The notes under the pieces were generated by a model. The model was not told the DNA's origin. It searched no databases and worked only from the letters and a program-made list of their open reading frames with translations. This document shows positions 54,131 to 63,582 of a stretch of 64,000 bases of DNA, piece after piece; the stretch's first letter is position 1; each line of letters starts with the position of its first letter. Made by a program: the position numbers and the translations under genes. This DNA comes from Chitinophaga eiseniae. Its GTDB lineage: Bacteria > Bacteroidota > Bacteroidia > Chitinophagales > Chitinophagaceae. The DNA lies in assembly GCF_900167135.1 (NCBI RefSeq), contig NZ_FUWZ01000002.1, positions 124,001-188,000 on the forward strand, read 5' to 3'.

Positions 54131-54793
54131 TTACGGCTTACTACCGAGAAATGCAAACGTTTGCACGATTTTCTCTTTCAGCGATGCCCAGTCCTTGCTT
54201 TCGATCAATGATTTGGCGAGCAGATTGCTGCCCATGCCCACGCATACCACCCCCGCATCAAACCACGCGTCCATGCTCACACGGGTAGGTTCCACACCAC
54301 CGGTAGGCATAAACTTCAGGTTCGGGAACAGCGGTTTGATGGCTTTTACATAAGCCGGTCCTAATACATTACCGGGAAACAGCTTCACCAGCGGCGCACC
54401 GTTTTTTTCAGCCACGGATATTTCGGTAGGCGTCATACAGCCGGGTATCCACAGTATCTGCTGTGAACGGCAGTAAGCGCCGGTTTCCGGATCTGTGACG
54501 GGGCACACAATAAAATCGGCGCCCAGTTGTGTATATGCTGCCGCGGCTGTAGCATCTTTAATAGTGCCGATACCGAGGTACAGATCAGGCATTTTGGCCT
54601 TTTTCAACGCCAGCAGGCGGGAGAAATTCTGCTGCGCCTGTGCGCCTCTGCTGGTGAACTCAAATACGCGGAGGCCTCCGTCGTAACATGCCTGCAGCAC
54701 TTCGCAACAAACATCCGCATCGTCGTGGTAAAAAACAGGAATAATACCGCTCTGCTCAAATGCAGCTATAATGGTTTCCGGGTGTGGTGCCAT
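54131..54793 (-). CDS. eda: 2-keto-3-deoxy-6-phosphogluconate aldolase
   Basis: 220 aa class-I aldolase barrel. The catalytic Glu (RVFEFTSRG) and Schiff-base Lys (APLVKLFPGN) are present, as are GIGTIKD and the phosphate-binding FMPTGGVEPT. It splits KDPG to pyruvate and glyceraldehyde 3-phosphate. It starts 2 bp after kdgK. The 3' codons (IVQTFAF) contain the LacI-type operator that probably serves the next gene. Confidence 0.94.
   Translation of the reverse strand: MAPHPETIIAAFEQSGIIPVFYHDDADVCCEVLQACYDGGLRVFEFTSRGAQAQQNFSRLLALKKAKMPDLYLGIGTIKDATAAAAYTQLGADFIVCPVTDPETGAYCRSQQILWIPGCMTPTEISVAEKNGAPLVKLFPGNVLGPAYVKAIKPLFPNLKFMPTGGVEPTRVSMDAWFDAGVVCVGMGSNLLAKSLIESKDWASLKEKIVQTFAFLGSKP
54152..54165. 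promoter_or_regulatory. LacI-family operator TGCAAACGTTTGCA inside the eda 3' end
   Basis: Exact copy of the palindrome at 48568-48581, embedded in eda coding sequence 57 bp upstream of the MFS start. It would give the transporter its own regulated promoter or act as a roadblock. Confidence 0.72.
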
Positions 54794-54795
54794 AA

Positions 54796-55794
54796 TTACA
54801 TCAGTTTTATTATATCCTCGTAAGAGGTAGTGTTAAAATCTCCTTTCACAAAAAACTTGGAATAAGCAGCGGCAGCGGCAAAAGAGATGATGCCCTGATC
54901 ATCCTTTCCTTCCAGCTGTGCATGAATAAGGCCCGCCATAAAGCAGTCACCGCTGCCTACACGGTCCACCACTTCCTGTGTTTCATACTCTTTTGAAATA
55001 CTGGTCTGCCTGTTGTGATAATAGAACGTGTAGTATTGTGCGTGGGTAGTGTCTTTGCTGAAACGGAATGTAAAGGCAACCCTTTTACAACGTTTATTCC
55101 CCGCCGTTATCTCTGTTGCTACTTTCACCGCTTGTTCCAGGTACGCGGTTTTGGTGTCTGCTTCCAGCGCTGCATTGTCCAGTGTGGTGCCCAGCATGGT
55201 ATGGGCAGCCCAGATATTGCCCATGACCACGTCGCAATAAGCCACCAGCTCAGGCATTACTTCATGCGGCTGCTTGCCGTATTGCCATAATTTGCTGCGG
55301 TAATTGAGGTCGGTGGAGATAGTCATTCCTTTACGGGTAGCGGCTTCCAGCACTTCTTTACAGATCACGGCAGCATCAGGGTTCAACGCAGGGCTGATAG
55401 CGCTCCAGTGAAACCATTCGGCATCCCCCAACAACTCGTCCCAGTTGACCGTCCCCGGCGTTATCTGGCTGAAAGAAGAATATTTGCGGTCATACACCAC
55501 CTCGGCGTGCTTCAGATCACTGCCCTGAGCAAGGTAATAGATACCGATCCGGTCTCCACCCCATAACATCCGGTCAGTGGCAATACCGCGGTCACTCAGT
55601 TGTTTCAGTACATCTCTGGAAAAACCGTTTTCCGGCGCCTTACTGATATAAGCCACCGGCGTACCCCAGCGCGCCAGTGCGGCGGCCACATTGGCTTCTG
55701 CGCCACCGACAAAAATAGCGGAACTATTGCTCGCCAGGTCGGGTGACAGGCGCAACAATAGTTCCCCGAAAGTGATAACTTTTACAGACTTCAT
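54796..55794 (-). CDS. kdgK: 2-dehydro-3-deoxygluconokinase (PfkB family)
   Basis: 332 aa ribokinase-fold sugar kinase. N-terminal GGAEANVAAALARWG and the C-terminal PfkB signature DRVGSGDCFMAGL with catalytic Asp. KdgK-type TFGELLLRLSP start. It phosphorylates KDG to KDPG. Its start directly abuts the uxaC stop; eda follows after 2 bp. Confidence 0.93.
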   Translation of the reverse strand: MKSVKVITFGELLLRLSPDLASNSSAIFVGGAEANVAAALARWGTPVAYISKAPENGFSRDVLKQLSDRGIATDRMLWGGDRIGIYYLAQGSDLKHAEVVYDRKYSSFSQITPGTVNWDELLGDAEWFHWSAISPALNPDAAVICKEVLEAATRKGMTISTDLNYRSKLWQYGKQPHEVMPELVAYCDVVMGNIWAAHTMLGTTLDNAALEADTKTAYLEQAVKVATEITAGNKRCKRVAFTFRFSKDTTHAQYYTFYYHNRQTSISKEYETQEVVDRVGSGDCFMAGLIHAQLEGKDDQGIISFAAAAAYSKFFVKGDFNTTSYEDIIKLM

Positions 55795-57189
55795 CTAAAA
55801 ATCAAAATATGCTTTTGCGTTGTAGTAACAAATATCCTGGACCATTTTCCCTAACCATGGAATGTCGTTCGGGAGTTCACCGTTTTCCACATCACGACCA
55901 ATGAGATTGCACAAAATACGACGAAAATATTCATGACGGGGAAAAGATAGAAAACTCCGGGAATCTGTCAGCATACCTACAAAACGGCTTAGCAGCCCCA
56001 TATTGCTCAGGGTATTGATTTGTTTCTCCATCCCGTCTTTCTGGTCGAGGAACCACCAGCCGGAGCCAAACTGGATCTTACCGGGTATGGTACCGTCCTG
56101 GAAGTTGCCGGCCATCGTGGCAAACACTTCGTTCCAGGCGGGGTTGAGATTATAGATAACGGTCCTGGCCAGTTTGTTTTTCTTATCCAGTGCATCAAAG
56201 AAAGCGCTCATAGCAGCTGCCATGCTCCAGTCGCCGATGGAGTCTACACCGGCATCAGCGCCCAGTTGCTGCAGCAGCCGGGAATTGTTGTTGCGGATAG
56301 CCCCGGCATGAAATTGCTGGGCCCAGCCCCGCGCGTGGTTCCACTCGCAGATCTGCAGCAGCATGGCGGTTTTAAACTGCTCGCTCTCATAGGGAGTGGC
56401 CGCCTGATGGTCACGGGCGTTGAGGAAAATATTGTCCAGCTCCTGTTGTGTATAAGTGGCAAAGGAGAAGGTGGTAATACCGTGGTCGCTCAACCGGCCG
56501 CCGGCTTCATGGAAATAAGTATGACGTTGTTGCAGCGCCTCTGTCAGGTCGCGGTAAGAGCGGATCTCGCGGTTGGTAACAACTGCCAGCTTATCCACGA
56601 ATGCATTGAATACAACCGGTGTGTCCACTGCCATGGCTTTGTCGGGCCGGAAGGTAGGCAGTACGCGGGTACCAAAAGGTTTATGGGCGATGGCCTGGTG
56701 ATGTTCCAGCGAATCGGTAGGATCATCGGTGGTGCAAACCACTTCTACCTTAAAATGTTGCAGCAGCTGTTGGGTGGAAAGCTTCGGCAGCTTGTCGTTA
56801 CCCGCTTCCCATATTTTTTCGGCGGTAGCTTCGTTTAACAGGTCGGTGATGCCGAAAGGATTTTTCAGTTCCATATGCGACCAGTGGTACAGCGGGTTAC
56901 GCATGGTGTACGGTGTTGTTGCTGCCCAGTGGCGGAATTTGGTGAAGTCATCGGCACTGCCGGTGATGTACTGTTCCGCTACCCCGTTGGCCCGCATGGC
57001 GCGCCACTTGTAGTGATCGCCGCGCAGCCATATGTCTGTCATGTTTTTAAAGACCTTGTTCTGAGCAATTTCATCGGGAGGCAGATGATTGTGATAATCA
57101 ATCACCGGCATCGATTGCGCATACTCAAAATATAATCGTTTAGCCGTTTCTGTTTGTAATAAAAAATCTTCCGTCAGAAATCCCTTCAT
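55795..57189 (-). CDS. uxaC: Glucuronate/galacturonate isomerase
   Basis: 464 aa, usual length. Family marks: MPVIDYHNHLPPDEIAQNK (metal-site His pair), GDHYKWRAMRANGV, TTDDPTDSLEHH, and the C-terminal FVGMLTDSRSFLSFPRHEYFRRILC. It isomerises D-galacturonate to D-tagaturonate and D-glucuronate to D-fructuronate. Next in the operon after uxaB (10-bp gap). Confidence 0.95.
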   Translation of the reverse strand: MKGFLTEDFLLQTETAKRLYFEYAQSMPVIDYHNHLPPDEIAQNKVFKNMTDIWLRGDHYKWRAMRANGVAEQYITGSADDFTKFRHWAATTPYTMRNPLYHWSHMELKNPFGITDLLNEATAEKIWEAGNDKLPKLSTQQLLQHFKVEVVCTTDDPTDSLEHHQAIAHKPFGTRVLPTFRPDKAMAVDTPVVFNAFVDKLAVVTNREIRSYRDLTEALQQRHTYFHEAGGRLSDHGITTFSFATYTQQELDNIFLNARDHQAATPYESEQFKTAMLLQICEWNHARGWAQQFHAGAIRNNNSRLLQQLGADAGVDSIGDWSMAAAMSAFFDALDKKNKLARTVIYNLNPAWNEVFATMAGNFQDGTIPGKIQFGSGWWFLDQKDGMEKQINTLSNMGLLSRFVGMLTDSRSFLSFPRHEYFRRILCNLIGRDVENGELPNDIPWLGKMVQDICYYNAKAYFDF

Positions 57190-57199
57190 ATACTAGTGA

Positions 57200-58690
57200 T
57201 TAATTTTTTGGTTGCTGGAGTTGCATCACGTTTTTCACGCCGGTCATCATGGTCTGCAGGTAGCCGGCCACGGTTTCCGCGAACTGCGGAATAACGGCCA
57301 GGTCTGATTCCCATAGACGGGTATCGGCGCAAACCTTTTCCGCCAGCTGCTGCGGGGAAGAATATGTTTTCCAGTGGGCAGCAAAAATGGTGATGTTATC
57401 ATCTGTGATCTGGTATTCCTCTCCGTTCCGGGTACCGAAGTATTTACCGTCTTCCACACGGGAGGGTTTCAGAAACAGTATCATGGCCGCAAAACCGAGG
57501 CACATGTATTCCGGTAATGTCTTAAACTGTTCGTAATACCGGGTGAGGGTGCGTACATTGCGGGCATTCATCTTCGAGCTTTCCTGGAAGGTGATGCTGA
57601 TCAGTTTATGTGCGATGAACGGATTGGCGAAGCGGTCCAGTACGTCCTGCGCGAAGCTGGCCGCCTGCGGGCAGGTTTGTTCGATGGTAGGCAGTATTTC
57701 CCGCAGGACCACTTCTTCAAAGAAATGCCGCATAAAATCGTCATTCATGCATTCGTATACCGTGTTCAGTCCCGAGAGGTAAGCCAGCGGTACCGCCGCG
57801 GTGTGACTGCCATTGAGCAGGCGCAGTTTCTGTTCGCGGAAAGGCACGATGCTGGGGGTGATGAGCATCCGTTCATCTGCTTTATGAAAGCCCAGGACCG
57901 ACTGTACGTGGGCATCTCCTTCAATCGCCCATAAGAGGAACGGTTCTACTTCTATCCACAGCTTATCGGTGTAACCGGCTTTCTCCTCCAGTTCCGCGAG
58001 GTTACGGGGCTTTCCGGGCACAATCCTGTCTACCAGCGAGTTACAGAAATGATTCTCGTTTTCAACCCATTGCACAAAAGCTGCGGGCATTTCGTTATAG
58101 GCGGCCAGTTTTAAAACGATCTCTTTCAATAAACGTCCGTTGTCCACCACAAGTTCGGTAGGCACGATCACAAAACCGGTATTACCGCTGCCGCGGAAGT
58201 ATTCGTACCGTTCTTTCAGGACGGCCAGCAGTTTACCCGGGAAAGACGCCGGGGCGCTGTCGCCGATTTTCTCCGGTACGTACTGTATGCCCACTTCGGT
58301 GGTATTGGAGATGATGGTTTGCAGGGCTGGCTGTCGTACCGCTGCCAGTACTTCCCCCCAATCTGCATTCGATTGCAAAACCCGGCTAATAGAAGAATTG
58401 ATCAGTACCTGGTCAACGAGTTCCCCCTGGGCGATGCCTTTGATATGCGTGGTATACAGGTTGTCCTGGCCGGAGAATTCGCTGGTACCGCCATCAGTGG
58501 ATTTCACCACTACAATACGGCCTTCGTAGCAGCCGCTGCGGTTACCTTGGTCCACCAGGTAGTCTACCAGTCCGCGTAACAATACGCCGGTGCCAAACTG
58601 CAATATCTTTTCCGGGAAATGAAAGACTTTTTCATCAACGCCGGAATTTGTCTGCTTTAATATATACTCTTTATTTAATGTATGTAGCAT
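57200..58690 (-). CDS. uxaB: Tagaturonate reductase (altronate oxidoreductase)
   Basis: 496 aa mannitol-dehydrogenase-family protein. Rossmann start KILQFGTGVLLRGLVDYLVD, then VVKSTDGGTSEF, and the catalytic-region LNGSHTAAVPLAYLSG. It reduces D-tagaturonate to D-altronate, the UxaA substrate. The absence of UxuA/UxuB in the window points to the galacturonate rather than the glucuronate branch. First gene of the minus-strand unit. Confidence 0.93.
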   Translation of the reverse strand: MLHTLNKEYILKQTNSGVDEKVFHFPEKILQFGTGVLLRGLVDYLVDQGNRSGCYEGRIVVVKSTDGGTSEFSGQDNLYTTHIKGIAQGELVDQVLINSSISRVLQSNADWGEVLAAVRQPALQTIISNTTEVGIQYVPEKIGDSAPASFPGKLLAVLKERYEYFRGSGNTGFVIVPTELVVDNGRLLKEIVLKLAAYNEMPAAFVQWVENENHFCNSLVDRIVPGKPRNLAELEEKAGYTDKLWIEVEPFLLWAIEGDAHVQSVLGFHKADERMLITPSIVPFREQKLRLLNGSHTAAVPLAYLSGLNTVYECMNDDFMRHFFEEVVLREILPTIEQTCPQAASFAQDVLDRFANPFIAHKLISITFQESSKMNARNVRTLTRYYEQFKTLPEYMCLGFAAMILFLKPSRVEDGKYFGTRNGEEYQITDDNITIFAAHWKTYSSPQQLAEKVCADTRLWESDLAVIPQFAETVAGYLQTMMTGVKNVMQLQQPKN

Positions 58691-58864
58691 CTCGTCTAAA
58701 TTAGGCTAAATAGATACTTAATCCAATAAATATATAATGTTGGGTTTACAAATTGTAGTGTGTGGACAAATATTAGCTAAAACTGGGTAAAATGCTATTA
58801 AAGCCCATAAACGGCTTCAATACAGGCATTTATTCTATCAATAGGCGGTTGCCCGGAAAATCAG

Positions 58865-58872
58865 TAATTTTG
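58865..58872 (+). promoter_or_regulatory. -7 promoter box TAATTTTG of mnmA
   Basis: Exact TAnnTTTG match 20 bp before the mnmA ATG. Confidence 0.55.
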
Positions 58873-58892
58873 CGTCCTTAAACTATTTTAAA

Positions 58893-60005
58893 ATGAGCAA
58901 GCATGGTAAAGTGCTGGTGGCCATGAGCGGCGGTATTGATAGTACCGTTACAGCGCTGATGTTGCATGAGCAGGGCTATGAAGTGGTGGGTATCACCATG
59001 AAAACCTGGGATTATGCTTCTGCCGGGGCCAGTAAAAAGGAAACCGGCTGCTGTAATCTCGATTCATTCAATGATGCACGCGCAGCCGCGGTGCATCACG
59101 GGTTTCCGCACTTTGTGCTGGACATCCGCGATGAATTCGGGGACTTTGTCATCAATAACTTCGTAGACGAATATATTGCCGGCCGCACCCCCAACCCGTG
59201 CGTACTGTGCAATACACATATCAAATGGCGCGCCCTCATGAAACGGGCCGATGCCATGGACTGTGAATTTATTGCTACCGGACACTACGGTCAGATCCGG
59301 CGTCACGACAACGGCCGAATGGTTATCAGCAAAGGAATCGACGAAACAAAAGATCAGAGCTACGTATTGTGGGGCATCCAGCAGGACGTCCTCGCCCGTA
59401 CCATCCTTCCCTTAGGGAAATACCGCAAAACAGAAATCAGGCAGATGGCCTTCGACTTCGGGTACCCAGAACTGGCCAAAAAAGCAGAAAGCTATGAGAT
59501 CTGCTTCGTGCCCGACAACGACTATCGCGGATTCCTCAAACGGAAAGTAGAAGGTCTGGAAGAAAGAGTCAACGGCGGCAACTTCGTGCTGGCCGACGGC
59601 ACCATCGTGGGTAAACACAAAGGTTATCCTTTCTATACCATCGGACAAAGAAAAGGTCTCGATATCGCCCTCGGTCGCCCGGTATTTGTGACCGAAATCA
59701 TCCCGGAAACCAATACCATCGTCCTGGGCAACGAAGACGAACTGCAGAAAAATGAAATGTTCGTCAGCGGTCTCAATATGGGCAAATATGAAACCATCCC
59801 GGACGGTATGGAAGCGATCACCAAGATCCGCTACAAAGACCCCGGCGCCCTGAGCCTCCTGCACAACGAAGATGGCAAAGTAAAGGTCAACTTCTTTGAG
59901 CACGTAAAAGGTATCGCTCCCGGCCAGTCAGCCGTTTTTTATGAAGGCGATGACGTTATCGGCGGTGGTATCATCCAACGCGGCCCCATTTCGCTGCACC
60001 AATAA
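58893..60005 (+). CDS. mnmA: tRNA 2-thiouridine(34) synthase
   Basis: 370 aa. PP-loop SGGIDS at 12-17 (Ile replaces the common Val), catalytic Cys103 in NPCVLCN and Cys204 in YEICFVPD, and the C-terminal YTIGQRKGLDIALGRP domain. It thiolates U34 of Lys, Glu and Gln tRNAs using adenylation and a persulfide donor. Stand-alone gene with its own promoter and a strong terminator. Confidence 0.95.
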   Translation: MSKHGKVLVAMSGGIDSTVTALMLHEQGYEVVGITMKTWDYASAGASKKETGCCNLDSFNDARAAAVHHGFPHFVLDIRDEFGDFVINNFVDEYIAGRTPNPCVLCNTHIKWRALMKRADAMDCEFIATGHYGQIRRHDNGRMVISKGIDETKDQSYVLWGIQQDVLARTILPLGKYRKTEIRQMAFDFGYPELAKKAESYEICFVPDNDYRGFLKRKVEGLEERVNGGNFVLADGTIVGKHKGYPFYTIGQRKGLDIALGRPVFVTEIIPETNTIVLGNEDELQKNEMFVSGLNMGKYETIPDGMEAITKIRYKDPGALSLLHNEDGKVKVNFFEHVKGIAPGQSAVFYEGDDVIGGGIIQRGPISLHQ

Positions 60006-60026
60006 ATCTTATACTACATAAACCAT

Positions 60027-60053
60027 AAAGGGCGGGAACCTATCCCGCCCTTT
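60027..60053 (+). terminator. Rho-independent terminator of mnmA
   Basis: AAAGGGCGGGA pairs with TCCCGCCCTTT around a 5-nt loop, followed by a run of T (60051-60057). Confidence 0.92.
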
Positions 60054-60086
60054 TTTTGTATTTTAGAGAGACAACCACCTTTTGTC

Positions 60087-60629
60087 ATGCATCCGCTACC
60101 CAACATATTCCCCATACTGCACACCGACCGCCTGGAACTCGTTGAACTACAGCCCTGGCATGCCGCCGATCTGCTGGACCTCTTCAGCGACCAGCGCGTC
60201 ACGCAATACTACCACGTTATGCCGCTGAAAACTGAGCTGGACGCGGAAAGAGTCATCTCCTATTTTCACCAGCGCTTTAAAGATCAACTGGGTATCCGGT
60301 GGGGCATCACCCTGCGGGGACAGTCCAGGCTCATCGGCACCATCGGCTTCAACAGTTTTCCGCAATTGCACCGCGGCGTCATCGTCTACGCCCTCGCACA
60401 TGCCTACTGGGGCCAGGGATACATGACCGAAGCCATCCTCGAACTGGTCCGCTACGGCTTCCGGGAACTGGAACTCAGCCGCATGGAAGCAGAAGTAATG
60501 CCCGCCAATATTTCCTCAGAAAAAGTGCTCATCAAAAACGGCTTCCGCCAGGAAGGAACACTCAAGAAATGGATGGAATGGGAAGGGAGACTGTTTGATA
60601 TTAATATGTGGGCGTTAGTGCGGGAGTGA
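60087..60629 (+). CDS. GNAT family N-acetyltransferase (RimJ/RimL type)
   Basis: 180 aa. RimJ/L pattern: FPILHTDRLELVELQPWHAADLL at the start, GTIGFNSFPQLHRGVIVYALAHAYWGQGYMTEAI (acetyl-CoA site), then SRMEAEVMPANISSEKVLIKNGF near the end. It probably acetylates a protein N-terminus or a small amine; the substrate is unknown. Convergent with the methyltransferase gene across a palindromic terminator. Confidence 0.9.
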   Translation: MHPLPNIFPILHTDRLELVELQPWHAADLLDLFSDQRVTQYYHVMPLKTELDAERVISYFHQRFKDQLGIRWGITLRGQSRLIGTIGFNSFPQLHRGVIVYALAHAYWGQGYMTEAILELVRYGFRELELSRMEAEVMPANISSEKVLIKNGFRQEGTLKKWMEWEGRLFDINMWALVRE

Positions 60630-60631
60630 GT

Positions 60632-60678
60632 TGACAAAAAATCTATTGTCAAAAAAATTGACAATAGATTTTTTGTCA
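60632..60678. terminator. Palindromic bidirectional terminator
   Basis: 21-bp perfect AT-rich arms (60632-60652 and 60658-60678) around AAAAA, between convergent genes. Confidence 0.85.
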
Positions 60679-60684
60679 GAAACA

Positions 60685-61842
60685 TTACGAAAATCTTACA
60701 GCAAACATCGTGTCCGCACCTTTGCCATACCCTTCAATAACACCCCCCTCCTGCTGCCGCAGTTCGCTATTCTCTTCAATATACTTCACCACGTCCTCAT
60801 TCTCCTGCCGGAACACGGAACAGGTAATGTAGATCAGGGAACCGCCCTTCTTCAGGAACGGTATAACGTTATGGGCTATACGCTTTTGCAGTTGCTGATA
60901 TTTAGTGATCTCTTCGCGTTTAAAGAAACTCACGCTTTCGGGGGTACGGCCCCAGGTACCTGAACCACTGCACGGCGCATCCAGGATGATACCGTCAAAC
61001 CGTTGTTGTCCCATTGTTTCAGGGAAGCGGTCGGAGGTAAGGTCTGCTACACGGGCCTCATAATTTTTGACACCGGCAGCAGCAAAACGCGTTTGCAAAT
61101 TATCGAGGATGGAACGCCGTACATCGCTGACCAGCAGCTGCACACCGGGTTGCTGATCTTTGAGCAGGATGGATTTGCCACCGCTGGCGGCGCAGCAGTC
61201 CCACCAACGCTGGTGAGGTGCCGGACGGAACAGGGTACCGGTCTGCTGACTGGAAGCATCCTGTATTTCGTACCAGCTTTTTTCAGTCAGCAAGGTCTCT
61301 ACTTTAGTACCATTGGGTAAGGCCACGGTGGCGCCATTTTCAAAGACTTCGTACGGTACGGCAGCGGTATCGAGCAATCGCCGTACCTTGTCCAGCCGGT
61401 TGTTCCGCACGCGGATAAACAATCGCGGCTGCTGCAGAAATGAAAGCCCGAAAGCTTCGGCATCTATCGCCGGGGACAGTTCATCCGACAGCGGAAAAAT
61501 ACGTGTAGCCGTTACCGGTAGTCCGACCAAAGCAGCCTTGTCTGTCAGTGGCAGGCTTATCTGTTCATCCCATTCGGGTTTAAGCGCCTTGAGCAGATCG
61601 GAAGAAGTATGTTCACAAAGAAAAGTGCCGGCCACCAGGCGGTCGGTTAGCGATAGCTCCCGGCCCCAGTCGCCAAGGCGGTAATAGTGGTACACCAGCT
61701 GTGAAATCCAGCGCCGGTCACGGCTTCCCATATAGGGATGTTCCTTGAAAAAAGCTTTCAGGAAATGATGCAAAGGCAGGCTGCCGGTATAGGCGCCGAT
61801 AATTTTGGTAGCAGCAGCTACATAATTCTCCCAACGGGTCAT
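60685..61842 (-). CDS. RsmB/NOP-family RNA (cytosine-5) methyltransferase
   Basis: 385 aa from ATG 61840-61842 (a TTG two codons upstream is less likely). The C-terminal SAM-dependent fold has motif IV DAPCSGSGTWGR and the catalytic Cys of motif VI in YITCSVFRQENEDVV. The N-terminal region (about 1-140) is helical, as in RsmB-like enzymes. It methylates C5 of a cytosine in rRNA or tRNA; the target is not readable. Confidence 0.9.
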   Translation of the reverse strand: MTRWENYVAAATKIIGAYTGSLPLHHFLKAFFKEHPYMGSRDRRWISQLVYHYYRLGDWGRELSLTDRLVAGTFLCEHTSSDLLKALKPEWDEQISLPLTDKAALVGLPVTATRIFPLSDELSPAIDAEAFGLSFLQQPRLFIRVRNNRLDKVRRLLDTAAVPYEVFENGATVALPNGTKVETLLTEKSWYEIQDASSQQTGTLFRPAPHQRWWDCCAASGGKSILLKDQQPGVQLLVSDVRRSILDNLQTRFAAAGVKNYEARVADLTSDRFPETMGQQRFDGIILDAPCSGSGTWGRTPESVSFFKREEITKYQQLQKRIAHNVIPFLKKGGSLIYITCSVFRQENEDVVKYIEENSELRQQEGGVIEGYGKGADTMFAVRFS

Positions 61843-61862
61843 ACGCAAAGGTATCCTAAAAA

Positions 61863-61892
61863 AACGGGGCGAAGATTGCTCTTCGCCCCGTT
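61863..61892 (-). terminator. Rho-independent terminator of odhB
   Basis: AACGGGGCGAAG pairs with CTTCGCCCCGTT around a 6-nt loop; on the minus strand a T-run follows. Confidence 0.88.
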
Positions 61893-61911
61893 ATATTTTT
61901 AAAGCTGTTAA

Positions 61912-63480
61912 TTAGAGTTTCAGCAGCGCTTTCAGCGGATCTTTACCGAACAGCAGTTGTTCCGGGTTCTCCAGCATTTCTTTCACTCTTACGAGGAAGC
62001 TTACAGACTCGCGGCCATCGATGATACGGTGGTCGTAGCTCAGCGCGATGTACATCATCGGACGGATCACTACCTGGCCGTTAACAGCCATCGGGCGTTC
62101 CTGTATTTTGTGCATACCGAGGATAGCGGACTGCGGAATGTTGATGATCGGAGTGCTCATCAGGGAGCCGAATACGCCACCATTGGTGATGGTGAAGGTA
62201 CCACCGGTCATTTCCGGAATGGTCAGCTTGTTCTCACGGGCTTTGGTGGCCAGTTCCAGCACGGCTTTTTCAATGCCGGCCATGTCCAGGCTTTCTGCGT
62301 TGCGGATCACCGGTACCACCAGCCCTTTAGGAGCGGATACCGCGATGGAAACATCGCAGTAATCGTGGTACACCAGCTCTTCACCGTCGATATAGGCGTT
62401 CACGGAAGGGAACTCCTGTAACGCGAAGCAGCAGGCTTTGGTGAAGAAGCTCATAAAGCCCAGGTTCACCTCATGTTGCTTTTTAAAGATGTCTTTATAT
62501 TTAGCACGCAGCGCCATGATGTTGGTCATGTCTACCTCGTTGAAGGTAGTCAGCATAGCGGTGGTGTTTTTAGCTTCCACCAGGCGGCGGGAGACGGTTT
62601 TACGCAGGTTGCTCATTTTCTCACGACGTTCGTTGCGGGAGAACATTTCCTGGCCGATAGCCACGCCCGGGTTCTGCAGGGCGGCGTACACATCGTCTTT
62701 CATGATTTTGCCGTGGGCGCCGGAACCTTTGATGGTGGCCGGGTCTACCTGTTTGTCGGCAATCACTGCGGCCGCTACGGGCGTAGTGCGGATATCATTC
62801 GGGATGCTGGTCACCGGGGCCTGTTGTGCCTGTGGTGCTGCAGCTTTCGCCGGTTGCGCCGCGGGGGCTGCAGCCGGAGCGGCTTTACCTGCCGGACGCG
62901 GAGCGCTGGTATCTATTTTGCAGGCTATATCGCCTATTTTTAAAGTATCACCTTCTTTGGCCACCAAAGTCAGTACGCCGGCTTCTTCAGCATTCAGCTC
63001 GAAAGTGGCTTTCTCTGATTCCAGCTCGCACAACACTTCATCCCGCTCTACATAGTCGCCTTCTTTTTTGGTCCACTTCACCAGGGTTACTTCGCTGATA
63101 GATTCACCTACTGTAGGTACTTTCATTTCAATGACCCCTTTGTTGACAGCCGGTGCCGCGGGCGCTGCTGCTGCTGCCGCCGGAGCAGCCGCTTCTGCCG
63201 GAGCTGCCGGTGACGCGGGCGCCGCCGCCTGCGCAGGTGCTGCTGCAGCCGTATCAATCGTACAGGCCACATCACCAATCTTCAGCGTGGCTCCTTCCTG
63301 TGCTGCAATTTTCAGAATACCTGCTTTTTCTGCATTCAGTTCAAAGGTGGCCTTCTCTGATTCCATTTCACACAACACCTCGTCCTGCTGCACATAATCT
63401 CCGTCTTTTTTCAACCACTTTGCAATTGTTACCTCGCTAATAGATTCTCCTACCGTAGGGACTTTGATTTCGATAACCAT
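61912..63480 (-). CDS. odhB: 2-oxoglutarate dehydrogenase E2 (dihydrolipoyl succinyltransferase), two lipoyl domains
   Basis: 522 aa. Two lipoyl domains with lipoylated Lys43 and Lys157, both in [12 protein letters not shown]. Ala/Pro-rich linkers follow, then a short E3/E1-binding domain ([20 protein letters not shown]) and the acyltransferase core with catalytic His484 and Asp488 in [11 protein letters not shown]. It moves succinyl groups to CoA in the TCA cycle. Typical E2o proteins have one lipoyl domain; two are seen here. The E1 gene lies 102 bp upstream. Confidence 0.93.
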   Translation of the reverse strand: MVIEIKVPTVGESISEVTIAKWLKKDGDYVQQDEVLCEMESEKATFELNAEKAGILKIAAQEGATLKIGDVACTIDTAAAAPAQAAAPASPAAPAEAAAPAAAAAAPAAPAVNKGVIEMKVPTVGESISEVTLVKWTKKEGDYVERDEVLCELESEKATFELNAEEAGVLTLVAKEGDTLKIGDIACKIDTSAPRPAGKAAPAAAPAAQPAKAAAPQAQQAPVTSIPNDIRTTPVAAAVIADKQVDPATIKGSGAHGKIMKDDVYAALQNPGVAIGQEMFSRNERREKMSNLRKTVSRRLVEAKNTTAMLTTFNEVDMTNIMALRAKYKDIFKKQHEVNLGFMSFFTKACCFALQEFPSVNAYIDGEELVYHDYCDVSIAVSAPKGLVVPVIRNAESLDMAGIEKAVLELATKARENKLTIPEMTGGTFTITNGGVFGSLMSTPIINIPQSAILGMHKIQERPMAVNGQVVIRPMMYIALSYDHRIIDGRESVSFLVRVKEMLENPEQLLFGKDPLKALLKL

Positions 63481-63582
63481 ATTTTATCAGTTGATGGTGA
63501 ACCAGTGTTTAGCTGCTGACAATCTTCGTCGCTAATGGCTAACAGCTGAACACTCGTTTCTGTTTATTGTTTGCTGTTTTAG

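Noticed and set aside
63140..63260. Repeated Ala-rich codons (GCTGCTGCTGCC type) as a possible microsatellite
   Set aside because: It is the normal Ala/Pro-rich linker between E2 lipoyl domains.
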